A program made the position numbers and the translations under genes. This document shows positions 9,351 to 19,941 of a DNA stretch of 64,000 nucleotides, piece after piece. The stretch spans positions 294,150 through 358,149 of the forward strand of contig JAFLSW010000001.1 in the NCBI GenBank assembly GCA_022510725.1, given 5' to 3'. The stretch is from Lachnospiraceae bacterium. GTDB lineage: Bacteria > Bacillota > Clostridia > Lachnospirales > Lachnospiraceae. Each line of letters starts with the position of its first letter. Position 1 is the stretch's first letter. The notes beneath the pieces were generated by a model. That model was not told the DNA's origin. It saw only the letters and a program-made list of their open reading frames with translations, and did no database searches.

Positions 9351-9737
9351 ATGAAATTCAAAGGGAAAATAGCGATCTGGGTTTGGGCTGTCTTTTTTGG
9401 TTCCAATGGCCTGCTGATCTATGAACTGATCTTTTCGCCGGATAGTATAGCGGTACTGCTTGCTACCTTATTCTTATTTAATCTCATATTCCTGCCCATA
9501 CTCGTCAGAAACTATGTCTTTATCGGCGAGGATGAAGTCATGATCTGTTTTGGATTTAGCAAAGATGCCATCAAGCTTTCGGATATTGTGAAAGTGTATG
9601 AAACCCACAATCCCATTGCTTCCAGCGCCGCATCCTTAGACCGCATCGTGATAAAGGGAAAAAATAATGAGATCATGTGCTCCGTTAAAGAGAAAGCAAG
9701 GTTTCTGGAAGAACTGAAAAAATATACGAAAGAGTGA
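9351..9737 (+). CDS. Hypothetical membrane protein with PH-like C-terminal domain
   Basis: ORF with two TM helices; GGAGGGGGAG RBS. Confidence 0.6.
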   Translation: MKFKGKIAIWVWAVFFGSNGLLIYELIFSPDSIAVLLATLFLFNLIFLPILVRNYVFIGEDEVMICFGFSKDAIKLSDIVKVYETHNPIASSAASLDRIVIKGKNNEIMCSVKEKARFLEELKKYTKE

Positions 9738-9814
9738 TCCTGTTGCCAAAGAAGCGCCCTACATGGTATGGTAGTATCAGGAACATACTATGAGAAAAGG
9801 CAGGCAAAAAGATC

Positions 9815-10567
9815 ATGAAAGAAGAGACAAGGGTTTTCCTGATGGAAAATGCAGAGGAACAATATAGAGATTTTTCTAAAAGTCTGATACCCGGCGATAT
9901 CAATATGCTGGGTATCAGGCTTCCTATTTTGCGCAAAAAAGCCAAAGAACTGGCAAAGGGAAATTGGAAAGAGGAACTGGAATCGGAAGATATTTATTTT
10001 GAAGAAGTGATGCTTCGGGGCATGATGCTAAGCTATGCAAAGGGCAGACTTGATGAAATCCTCCCCTATATAGAGGCTTATATTCCAAAGGTCAACAACT
10101 GGTCGGTGTGCGACAGCGTATTTTCCAAAATGGATGTGCTGCGGACAGACAGGGAAAGGACATGGGAATGGATACAGCCTTATTTATACTCGGATGAAGA
10201 ATTTAAGCAGCGGGTGGGCATCATTATTATGATGCAGCACATTTTAAAATGCGATGAAAAAGGGCACACCCTAAAACGCCTGCGTACCATTTCTTATGAA
10301 GACTGTCTGAATAAAGAGGAGGAAGAGGGATTATATCTGGGCAGGATATTAGAGGCTTTAGATCGTCCTTTTCCCACATACTACGCTTCCATGGCAGCAG
10401 CCTGGACCATTGCGGAAGCCTTTTGCTGCTTTCCGGCAAATGTGTATGCCTTCTTGCAGGATAACAAGATGGATGATGCAACCTATAACAGAGCGCTGCA
10501 AAAGATCAGGGAATCCCTGATACCGGATAAAAAGGTCAAAGAGAAGATCAAAGAAATGAAAAGGTAA
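9815..10567 (+). CDS. DNA alkylation repair protein (AlkD-like)
   Basis: VRxPxLRKxAKELAK and NNWSVCDSVF motifs. Confidence 0.88.
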   Translation: MKEETRVFLMENAEEQYRDFSKSLIPGDINMLGIRLPILRKKAKELAKGNWKEELESEDIYFEEVMLRGMMLSYAKGRLDEILPYIEAYIPKVNNWSVCDSVFSKMDVLRTDRERTWEWIQPYLYSDEEFKQRVGIIIMMQHILKCDEKGHTLKRLRTISYEDCLNKEEEEGLYLGRILEALDRPFPTYYASMAAAWTIAEAFCCFPANVYAFLQDNKMDDATYNRALQKIRESLIPDKKVKEKIKEMKR

Positions 10568-10601
10568 AAGAAAAGAAACGGTAACAAAAATGAAACGATA
10601 A

Positions 10602-12131
<1,530 letters not shown>

Positions 12132-12132
12132 A

Positions 12133-12164
12133 TTGTTAACCATTAAAAGAAATGAGGTTGACAA
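12133..12164. promoter_or_regulatory. BirA operator (biotin regulation)
   Basis: TTGTTAACC-N14-GGTTGACAA; one mismatch from a perfect inverted repeat; overlaps -35 TTGACA (12158-12163), with TATGCT (12182-12187) as -10. Confidence 0.75.
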
Positions 12165-12220
12165 TATCTTTCCGATTGTGCTATGCTTGGTGGGACGATA
12201 AGGAAAGAAGGATACACAAT

Positions 12221-12811
12221 ATGAGTAATATGACATCTACAAAATTAAGCAGCATTTCTATTACAAAAGGAGAAGGGCATAAAATGCGCACTCTGGATCT
12301 GGCCTATATCGGCATGTTTGTGGCATTGACGGCGATCTGTTCCCAGATTCAGATTCCATTGTCTGTTCCCTTTACCTTACAGACCTTTGCAGTGCTGATC
12401 GCAGTTTCCCTGTTGGGACTGGGAAGAGGTCTGGCGGCAGTACTCATCTATATTCTCTTAGGCACCATCGGCGTTCCCGTCTTTGCCGGATTTACGGGAG
12501 GCTACGGGATCTTGTTGGGAAATACCGGCGGATATATTGTTGGTTTTATTTTTACGGCATTGGTAACCGGCAGCATACAAAAGCTCTTTGGCAAAAAGCT
12601 TCCTGTTATGATCATTTCCATGGTCTTGGGGATCCTTGCCTGCTATGTCTTCGGAACGGCATGGTTTATACTGTTTTATACAAGAACAGAAGGCGCCATC
12701 AGCCTTATGACGGCATTGGCATGGTGCGTCTTTCCCTTTATCATTCCTGACCTATGCAAGATCGCTTTGGCAATCTTTTTGGATAAAAGACTTGCCGGGT
12801 TTATCAAATGA
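12221..12811 (+). CDS. bioY: Biotin transporter substrate-specific component BioY
   Basis: BioY sequence (PLSVPFTLQTFAVLIAVSLLG); start set to ATG 12221 because the ORF-track start overlaps the operator. Confidence 0.9.
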   Translation: MSNMTSTKLSSISITKGEGHKMRTLDLAYIGMFVALTAICSQIQIPLSVPFTLQTFAVLIAVSLLGLGRGLAAVLIYILLGTIGVPVFAGFTGGYGILLGNTGGYIVGFIFTALVTGSIQKLFGKKLPVMIISMVLGILACYVFGTAWFILFYTRTEGAISLMTALAWCVFPFIIPDLCKIALAIFLDKRLAGFIK

Positions 12812-13188
12812 TCCGGTTAAGACCCCATCACGGATTGTGCATCCGGCACTTTGAAGGGGTGGGTTATTCGGAAGAGTTTGTACGAAACATGGAACGCTTG
12901 ATCCAATTTTTGGAAGAAGATACCCCGATTCAGCTGACTGACGGGGCGGATGAGATCTGTGCCTGCTGTCCCTATCTGGAAAAAGGGGGATGCAGAACCA
13001 AAGAAAAAGTGGATCGATATGATAAAAAAGTTTTAGAGGCAGTGGGGCTTGTGCCGAGAACAGTCATTACCTATCAAGCTTTCCGGGAAAAAATAAAGGA
13101 AGACATTGTAAAGCCTCAAAAAGAAAGAGAAATCTGCGGTAACTGTAGATTTGCCCATATCTGCCACCAAATAACGGGTGAAAAATAA
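12808..13188 (+). CDS. DUF1284 domain-containing protein
   Basis: IRLRPHHGLCIRHFEGVGYSxEFVxNM; ATGA overlap with bioY. Confidence 0.85.
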   Translation: MIRLRPHHGLCIRHFEGVGYSEEFVRNMERLIQFLEEDTPIQLTDGADEICACCPYLEKGGCRTKEKVDRYDKKVLEAVGLVPRTVITYQAFREKIKEDIVKPQKEREICGNCRFAHICHQITGEK

Positions 13189-13262
13189 AAAACTTCATTT
13201 TTCTTGTGGAAAATGTGCTAACCTATGTTATAATAGCATTATAACTGCGTTAGGAGTAGACC

Positions 13263-14630
13263 ATGGACATCAGCAAGATTTGTTTTAACTGCATGAAGGG
13301 TGAAGTGGACGAGGCAGGTGTCTGCAGCCATTGTGGCAAGCAATTCTCAGACATTAAGCTAAGCGAGAGTTATTTACCGATCGGAAGCTTTCTTCGAGAC
13401 AAATACCTTATTGGAAGAGTTCTTGGAGAAGGCGGTTTTGGCATTACCTATATCGGATATGATATCAACCTGGATACCCAGGTAGCGGTAAAGGAGTTTT
13501 TCCCTCGCAACTATGCCAGCAGGGAAAGAGGAGACGGCGCCCAGGTCATTCCTAATGAAGGAGAAGCAGAGGAGTTTTTCTTTAAGCAAAGAGACCGGTT
13601 CTTAGGTGAGGCAAAGCGACTTGCCAAATTCCGTAATACTCCGGCTATCGTATCCGTGTTGGACTTCTTTAAAGATAACGGGACCGCCTATCTGGTCATG
13701 AACTATGTAGACGGTATGACCCTTCGGAACCTGTTGGAGTTTTCCGACGGCAGGATCACAGTAGAAGAGGCCTTAAAGATCATTGAGCCGGTTATGCTCG
13801 CTTTAAAAGAAATCCATGCAGAGGGCTTTATCCATAGAGATATCAGCCCGGACAATATCATGATCTCCAATTTGAGCAACCGTGTCTATCTGATTGATTT
13901 CGGTACGGCTCGTGAAAACTCTATCAATGAAGACAAGACGGTATCCGTCTTTAAGAAATCCGGCTATACGCCGCCGGAGCAGCTTCGCACCAAAGGCAAA
14001 CAGGGACCCTGGACAGATATCTACGCTTTGTGCGGCACCATATATCGCTGTATTGTGGGCGTGAAGCCTTTGGATGTAACGGATCGTCTGTTTGGTGAGG
14101 AACTGGTGAAGCCCAGCCAGTATGGTATCCCCATTTCCCCCCAGATCGAAGCCGCGATCATGAAAGGAATGGAGATCCACAACGAAGACCGTTTTCAGAC
14201 CATAGACGAATTATATAATGCCATTTACAATAGTGAAGCATGGGCCAATGCCAGCGACAAGGATCAGGAATATACCAAAGTCGTGGAGGCAGTCCGTAAC
14301 TATAAGCTTCGTGGCAATCCCCGCCCCAAGGTTGAAGTGATGTACAAAAAGATGGCGGAAGACAGGAATAACGGCGTGTCACAGGTAAGTGCTCCCGTTT
14401 ATGAAAACGAGCAAGAGGCTATCTTAAAAAGTGTGGAGGCGTATAAAAAGAGCCCTGAGTATATGGCGGCTTATGACAAGTTTGTCAAGGAGGATCCCGA
14501 TTACTTAAGGCAGCTGGAACTTTTAAAAGCCCGAGAAGTAGTAAAGAACTTTAAAGCCGGCCGGCAGTTGGATGCTTCAGATAACAAGATGATCGATGAT
14601 CTCATGAAAAATGAATGGGGTAAGAAATAA
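13263..14630 (+). CDS. Serine/threonine protein kinase with N-terminal zinc ribbon
   Basis: CxxC..CxxC ribbon, GEGGFGITYIG, VAVKEFFP, HRDISPDNIM, DFGTAR. Confidence 0.92.
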   Translation: MDISKICFNCMKGEVDEAGVCSHCGKQFSDIKLSESYLPIGSFLRDKYLIGRVLGEGGFGITYIGYDINLDTQVAVKEFFPRNYASRERGDGAQVIPNEGEAEEFFFKQRDRFLGEAKRLAKFRNTPAIVSVLDFFKDNGTAYLVMNYVDGMTLRNLLEFSDGRITVEEALKIIEPVMLALKEIHAEGFIHRDISPDNIMISNLSNRVYLIDFGTARENSINEDKTVSVFKKSGYTPPEQLRTKGKQGPWTDIYALCGTIYRCIVGVKPLDVTDRLFGEELVKPSQYGIPISPQIEAAIMKGMEIHNEDRFQTIDELYNAIYNSEAWANASDKDQEYTKVVEAVRNYKLRGNPRPKVEVMYKKMAEDRNNGVSQVSAPVYENEQEAILKSVEAYKKSPEYMAAYDKFVKEDPDYLRQLELLKAREVVKNFKAGRQLDASDNKMIDDLMKNEWGKK

Positions 14631-14654
14631 ATCTGAAATGCCGCAAAATCAAGG

Positions 14655-14690
14655 GACAGGATGGAAAATGACCATCCTGTCTTATTTTTG
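14655..14690 (+). terminator. Rho-independent terminator after kinase gene
   Basis: GACAGGATGG-AAAATGA-CCATCCTGTC then TTATTTTTG. Confidence 0.9.
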
Positions 14691-14873
14691 TGCAGACTCC
14701 TATATCTATATATTGACCGAATTGCACTATTTTGGAAGAAAAACCACAATATCTTGTATTTTGCATGAAAAATTTCATAAAAACATAATAACGAATAAAA
14801 CTTGACAAAATGAAAAATAAAATTGACAAAAAAGAGTAAATTTTGACATGGAACATGCAAAATTAGAAAAACA

Positions 14874-14902
14874 GAATAAAATACCATGGATTTGAAATAC
14901 TA
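14874..14902 (+). promoter_or_regulatory. Sigma-G-like forespore promoter for spoVAD
   Basis: AGAATA/GAATA (14874-14878), 17 bp, AATACTA (14896-14902), close to TGMATA-N17/18-CATNNTA. Confidence 0.5.
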
Positions 14903-14929
14903 ATGGAAAAAAATTAGGACGGTATTCGT

Positions 14930-15970
14930 ATGATGGATCATGAAGAAGCAATTTTTGCACTAGGAAAACAGAGCGTAAAGCTTCCTATGCCGATCTATGT
15001 CAGGGCAGCGGCCTCCGTAGTAGGAGAGAAAGAGGGAAAGGGACCTCTGGGAGATCAGTTTGACATGGTAGGAAGCGATGAGCTTTTTGGCTGTAAAACA
15101 TGGGAAGAGGCGGAAAGCACTTTACAAAAAGAGGCCGTGACCCTTGCCATGGGAAAGGCGGGGCTTTCCAAAGAGGATATCCGCTATCTGTTTGCGGGAG
15201 ATCTGCTGGGGCAGACCATAGCCACTTCCTTTGGTGTCAAAGATTTTGAAATCCCTTTATTTGGTTTGTTCGGTGCCTGCTCCACATGCGGAGAAAGCAT
15301 CAGCTTAGGCGCCATGCTCCTTGGAGGCGGCTTTGCAAAACATGTGGCATGTGTGACATCCAGCCACTTTGCCAGTGCGGAAAAGGAATTCCGTTTTCCC
15401 ATGGAATATGGAGGACAGCGTCCCCCCAGTGCCACCCGTACCGTGACCGGCTCCGGCGCTTTTATCCTGTCCACAGATGGAGGAAAAAACCCCTGTGCCC
15501 TGATCACAGGCATTACCACAGGAAAGATCGTAGACCTGGGCGTTAAGGACAGCTTTAATATGGGATGCAGTATGGCTCCTGCTGCGGCGGATGTGATCGC
15601 GGCAAACCTTGAGGATTTTCAGAGAAAGCCGGAGGATTATGACAGGATCATAACCGGCGACCTGGGCGAAGTGGGGCAGCAGGCACTACTGGAGCTGATG
15701 GAGCAGAAAGGCTATACCGTCAACAACCACATGGATTGTGGTATGGAGATATTTGATAAAGACCAGAAGGGAACTGTTGCGGGAGGAAGCGGCTGCGGTT
15801 GTTCAGCTGTGGTTCTGGCAGCGGATATTTTAAAGCGGCTTTCCACCGGGGAATATAAAAGAGTTCTCTTTGTACCCACAGGTGCTTTGTTAAATAAGAC
15901 CAGCTTTAATGAAGGTCAGACCATACCGGGAATCTGTCATGCGGTTGTGTTGGAAAGTTGTATGATGTAG
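14930..15970 (+). CDS. spoVAD: Stage V sporulation protein AD
   Basis: Thiolase-fold SpoVAD (FGLFGACSTCGESISLGAMLL; HMDCGMEIFDKDQKGTVAGGSGCGCSA). Confidence 0.95.
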   Translation: MMDHEEAIFALGKQSVKLPMPIYVRAAASVVGEKEGKGPLGDQFDMVGSDELFGCKTWEEAESTLQKEAVTLAMGKAGLSKEDIRYLFAGDLLGQTIATSFGVKDFEIPLFGLFGACSTCGESISLGAMLLGGGFAKHVACVTSSHFASAEKEFRFPMEYGGQRPPSATRTVTGSGAFILSTDGGKNPCALITGITTGKIVDLGVKDSFNMGCSMAPAAADVIAANLEDFQRKPEDYDRIITGDLGEVGQQALLELMEQKGYTVNNHMDCGMEIFDKDQKGTVAGGSGCGCSAVVLAADILKRLSTGEYKRVLFVPTGALLNKTSFNEGQTIPGICHAVVLESCMM

Positions 15971-15974
15971 ATAT

Positions 15975-16006
15975 AAAAAGAGGTTGTGATCACAACCTCT
16001 TTTTGT
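15975..16006. terminator. Bidirectional terminator between convergent spoVAD and ICMT-like gene
   Basis: AAAAAGAGGTTGTGATCACAACCTCTTTTTG near-perfect hairpin. Confidence 0.9.
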
Positions 16007-16018
16007 TTTCAGGTATTT

Positions 16019-17329
16019 TTAACAAAACATTGGGAGGAATGTCGATAATAGGAATAACAATAATAGTATCAATGGTAGTATTAAAATAATTTTGGTCAGT
16101 ATTCCCAATTCCGGTATCTCTATTTTTCGACCAATATATCTTTTCACCTTTTCCATATATGCTAAATATTCATCCTTAAATACAGACATCAGATAAGGTT
16201 CCCTTACATGAACGACATAAAGATGGAATATCATTATGCTAAAAATAGTTATCCATAATAAGATTTGATTAAAAAACAGAAGAAGAATACCGATGTATAC
16301 CAGATCAAAACCTAAGATTGCAGGATTACGGCTAAACCCATAGATGCCCTTTGGGACAAGTATGGTTTCACCCGAATCGGATATTTCTGTCTTCCAGCTA
16401 TCATTCATTGTCATGGCCGCAAGGATAAAAACAATGATACCCAAAAAGCTTGTAACAATTCCCAGGTTCCGAATCCATATAGGAAAGCCGGTGGTTTTAC
16501 AAAAAATACTGACTAATTCAGCCAGGGAAACCAGGCAGGCAGCGATTTTTCCCATGATCACAATTCCTTTTTTTTCAATGGACTTGCCTTTTTGGGGCTG
16601 CGCTGTCTTAATTCCTTTTTTCCTTTGGCTAAATATCCTGATAAAGCAGCAGGCATAAAGTGCTGCCAAGGTCACCACTGCCGGGATCTGATAGTGCAGT
16701 TCTTTCGAAAAATTTTGATAGACCTCTGCATGTTCTACATTATCATCTATGGTTGCATCCATAAACCTGAAATATCCCAAATTGTCCATAGAGTATCTCG
16801 AACGGTATCCTAAGGCCTCAAAATAGTCCCTTAAGAAGATATCAAAAAGAAACTGCTTTTTTTCGGTGTTTTCCGGATCGTTGGTTTCATAGACCAGAAG
16901 TTTTTCATCTACATAATAGATATATAGATAATAGTCTCGTGAAGTTATGTGGCCTTCCTCATTATAATAACTATATGAATATTCAAACCACATCTGCCTT
17001 TCCTGATCTTTCGTCTTTGCAACGCAATAAATAGATAGGAATTCATTTTCACCTAAGATCCCCTTGCGATAGTATTCTTCAAATAGAGTGTCTGCAAAAC
17101 ATAAGTCAATGCCAATCTCTCTGGGTTCAATCTGAGGCATAAAGCGAAAATTACCATGGTATGGTTTGAATAGACTGTAGTGGTATTCCTCAGCACTGGT
17201 GATTCTGGAATGATACATCTCATCAAACACATTTTCTACCTGATCCGGTCTTATCATTGCAAGTATAAATAGATTTAGCAACAGTGATATTATCACTAAT
17301 TTACCGAAAGTTTCTTTTATCTCTTCCAT
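16019..17329 (-). CDS. Membrane protein: extracytoplasmic N-terminal domain fused to isoprenylcysteine/PEMT-type methyltransferase-like C-terminus
   Basis: C-terminal LVPKGIYGFSRNPAILGFDLVYIGI...REPYLMSVFKDEYLAYMEKVKRYIG resembles ICMT/PEMT family. Confidence 0.65.
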   Translation of the reverse strand: MEEIKETFGKLVIISLLLNLFILAMIRPDQVENVFDEMYHSRITSAEEYHYSLFKPYHGNFRFMPQIEPREIGIDLCFADTLFEEYYRKGILGENEFLSIYCVAKTKDQERQMWFEYSYSYYNEEGHITSRDYYLYIYYVDEKLLVYETNDPENTEKKQFLFDIFLRDYFEALGYRSRYSMDNLGYFRFMDATIDDNVEHAEVYQNFSKELHYQIPAVVTLAALYACCFIRIFSQRKKGIKTAQPQKGKSIEKKGIVIMGKIAACLVSLAELVSIFCKTTGFPIWIRNLGIVTSFLGIIVFILAAMTMNDSWKTEISDSGETILVPKGIYGFSRNPAILGFDLVYIGILLLFFNQILLWITIFSIMIFHLYVVHVREPYLMSVFKDEYLAYMEKVKRYIGRKIEIPELGILTKIILILPLILLLLFLLSTFLPMFC

Positions 17330-17420
17330 GATGCTATCCTTTCATTAGCACATCTGTTTCTGGCCATTAGTTTATTTGCCTACGAAAGTATAATCTATTA
17401 AGTTGTCTGTCAATAGATTT

Positions 17421-17460
17421 TGCACCAGGTACAGATTTTTTGCGCGAGATACAGATTTTT
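17421..17460 (+). promoter_or_regulatory. LytTR-type direct-repeat binding site upstream of the response regulator
   Basis: TGCACCAGGTACAGATTTTT / TGCGCGAGATACAGATTTTT, two 20-bp tandem units; followed by -10-like TAAAAT at 17475. Confidence 0.65.
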
Positions 17461-17547
17461 TACTGCAAATATGGTAAAATGTTCGCAAACACAATGAGTC
17501 AGCGTAATCATGGCATAATGAGCCCAAGAGAGTCGGAGGATAGATCG

Positions 17548-18294
17548 GTGTTAAAAATTGCCATCTGTGATGATGAAAAAGAAGAACTGGAAAAAACGGT
17601 TTCCCTTCTTGCGGAGATACTAAAAGAAGAAGACCGGGAATATGACCTTGCGACCTACCATTCTCCGTCGGAAATGATGGAAGATGGGAAAGAGGCGGAT
17701 ATTGCCCTGCTGGATGTAGTCATGGGCAGTGTCAACGGCATTGAACTGGGCAGGAAATTAAAACAGCGATTCCCGGATATCAAAGTGATCTATACCACAA
17801 GCTTTGAGCAGTATTGCATGCAGGCCATCAATGAAATACATGCTTATTCCTTTTTGTGTAAGCCCTTAAAAAAAGAAGAACTGAAGCCTCAGCTTCTGGA
17901 ACTGATAGAAGCGGTATCAAGCTTGAACGATCTAAAGGAGATCGAATTTAACAATATTCTGACTGACGACGGAACTGAGCTGTCATTTTTTAGCCTGAAA
18001 TTAAAAGATATTTTCTATTTTGAATCCATTAAGACTGATCGAAAAGTTTCCGTTGTGCATACAGATGGGGTATTTACATGCGCTCTTGTCATAGACAAGC
18101 TGGCGAAAGAACTGAAAGAAGAAGGCTTTGCCGTAAACTGCAGGGGGCAGTTGGTGAATTTAAGACATGTGACCAAGCTGAAAGGCTATGATCTTTATCT
18201 GGATAATGGAAAAACCCTTCCTCTTTCTCAGAAACGGGTGGCCGAATTTAAGAAACTGATGAATGATTTTTTACATGGCAATATAAAAAGGTGA
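17548..18294 (+). CDS. LytTR family response regulator
   Basis: LKIAICDDEKEELEKT receiver and LytTR output domain (NCRGQLVNLRHVTKLKGYDLYLDNGKTLPLSQKR); GTG 17548 with GGAGGA RBS. Confidence 0.92.
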   Translation: MLKIAICDDEKEELEKTVSLLAEILKEEDREYDLATYHSPSEMMEDGKEADIALLDVVMGSVNGIELGRKLKQRFPDIKVIYTTSFEQYCMQAINEIHAYSFLCKPLKKEELKPQLLELIEAVSSLNDLKEIEFNNILTDDGTELSFFSLKLKDIFYFESIKTDRKVSVVHTDGVFTCALVIDKLAKELKEEGFAVNCRGQLVNLRHVTKLKGYDLYLDNGKTLPLSQKRVAEFKKLMNDFLHGNIKR

Positions 18295-18302
18295 AATAGG
18301 AA

Positions 18303-19589
18303 ATGGAAAGAGTCGCACTTTACATATGTACCCTTATATCCTGCTATATTGAAATGGAGCTGGTCTGGGGCTTTATGAATGCAAGATATAACAGGACAAG
18401 AAAAAGCAAGTATCTGTACCTGGGCATAGAAGCCGCTATGATCCTCTTGATCTCAGGCATTCATATGCTTGCCATTCCGGTTCTGAATCTCTTTATCTGG
18501 TTAGTGGGAGTAGGGCTCTGTGCTTTCTTTCTCTTTCAGGAAGAGGGGAGCAGAGGATTTAAAAGGGTCTTGGAATGTGAAGCGATCATCGTATTTATCG
18601 GGATCACGGAAGCTTTGGGTACAGTCTATGCGGACTGGGTATTAAGGCTGCTGCCCCTTGACATATCACAGACACTGGTTTCCTGTTTTGAGATCATCTT
18701 TTCCAAGATCATTGTTGTCTTATGTTATATCCTTGTGGGAAGGCTGATAAAAAGAAAAAAGGTTCCTTTTTCTAAGATGCAGTATGCTGCTAATATTATC
18801 ATACTGGCATATATTCTCTTAAATATCTTTTTGCTGTCAAACAATATGGACAACAGGCCGGGAGACTACCTGCTGTTGGTGAACTTAGGCTGTATCGTGA
18901 TCGGTGATTTTTACCTTCTGTATTTTTCCCGGGTCATCAATGAAAAAGATTACCTGACATTTGAAATAAAGGCCTTAGAAGAGCAGGCAAAGATACAGTA
19001 TGAGTATTATTTGCGCCAGGAACAAAATTATCATAAGACTGTTCATATTCTTCACGATGTGAATAAGCATGTAAAATCCATTGAACAGCTTTACTTAAGC
19101 AAAGACCGGAAAAATGCGGCGGAGTATGCCGGACAGATCGGGGACATGTTGGAGCCTCTGCTGCCGGTAAAATATACGGGCAATCCTATTTTGGATATCC
19201 TGCTCACGGATAAGGCAATGCAGATGGAAGAAAAATCCATAAGCTTTGGGATTGACATAGACCATGTGGGCTTGGATTTTATGGAAGCCATTGATGTGAC
19301 CACTATTTTTGGCAATCTCTTAGACAATGCCATTGAGGCCTGCGAAGAAGTGGATCGGGACAGGAAGATCCATATCAAGATAGATTCTTACCATGAAATG
19401 GTAGTCATCCGCATGGAAAACAGCTGTAAGAGCGTCAAGTGGAAACAGGAATGGCCTGTCAGCCAAAAGGGAGAAAACAGGGGCATCGGCCTTCTCAATG
19501 TCAAGCGTGCCATTGAAAAATATGACGGCGATATTAAGATGAAAAATGAAGGCGAACTGTTTATTGTAGATATCTTTTTGAATGCGTAG
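18303..19589 (+). CDS. GHKL domain sensor histidine kinase (AgrC/VirS-like)
   Basis: Polytopic N-terminus; HDVNKHVKSIEQLY, NLLDNAIEACEEV, GIGLLNVKRAIEKYDG. Confidence 0.92.
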   Translation: MERVALYICTLISCYIEMELVWGFMNARYNRTRKSKYLYLGIEAAMILLISGIHMLAIPVLNLFIWLVGVGLCAFFLFQEEGSRGFKRVLECEAIIVFIGITEALGTVYADWVLRLLPLDISQTLVSCFEIIFSKIIVVLCYILVGRLIKRKKVPFSKMQYAANIIILAYILLNIFLLSNNMDNRPGDYLLLVNLGCIVIGDFYLLYFSRVINEKDYLTFEIKALEEQAKIQYEYYLRQEQNYHKTVHILHDVNKHVKSIEQLYLSKDRKNAAEYAGQIGDMLEPLLPVKYTGNPILDILLTDKAMQMEEKSISFGIDIDHVGLDFMEAIDVTTIFGNLLDNAIEACEEVDRDRKIHIKIDSYHEMVVIRMENSCKSVKWKQEWPVSQKGENRGIGLLNVKRAIEKYDGDIKMKNEGELFIVDIFLNA

Positions 19590-19844
19590 GCGGGAATGAT
19601 ATTGACAAAAAGAACACGCCTTTCATACAAGGGGTTATTCTTGTTATGTGAAATCACTTATATTTTTTTGTATCTTATTAATTGTACAGATTGTTTTAAT
19701 AATAGATAACACATTTGAAGATTGATAACAAATATGAGACGAGAAAAAACATGAAGGATTACTTAGAAAGAGAAAGGATCAATTTTGAGGCAGAACTAAT
19801 CGGAAAATGTTAAAAGCAAAACCAACTCTCGATACAAGATAGGT

Positions 19845-19884
19845 AAATATCTGTATCTCGCGCAAAAAATCTGTACCTCGTGCA
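19845..19884 (-). promoter_or_regulatory. Second LytTR-type direct-repeat site (inverted copy of 17421-17460)
   Basis: Minus strand TGCACGAGGTACAGATTTTT TGCGCGAGATACAGATATTT; 38/40 identical to 17421-17460 by eye. Confidence 0.65.
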
Positions 19885-19891
19885 AAAGCCA

Positions 19892-19919
19892 TTGACAAAA
19901 ACAGGGATAGGTATATATT
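19892..19919 (+). promoter_or_regulatory. Sigma-A promoter for downstream operon
   Basis: TTGACA (19892-19897), 16 bp, TATATT (19914-19919). Confidence 0.6.
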
Positions 19920-19941
19920 TTGGTTAAAATGCGGGTATCTC

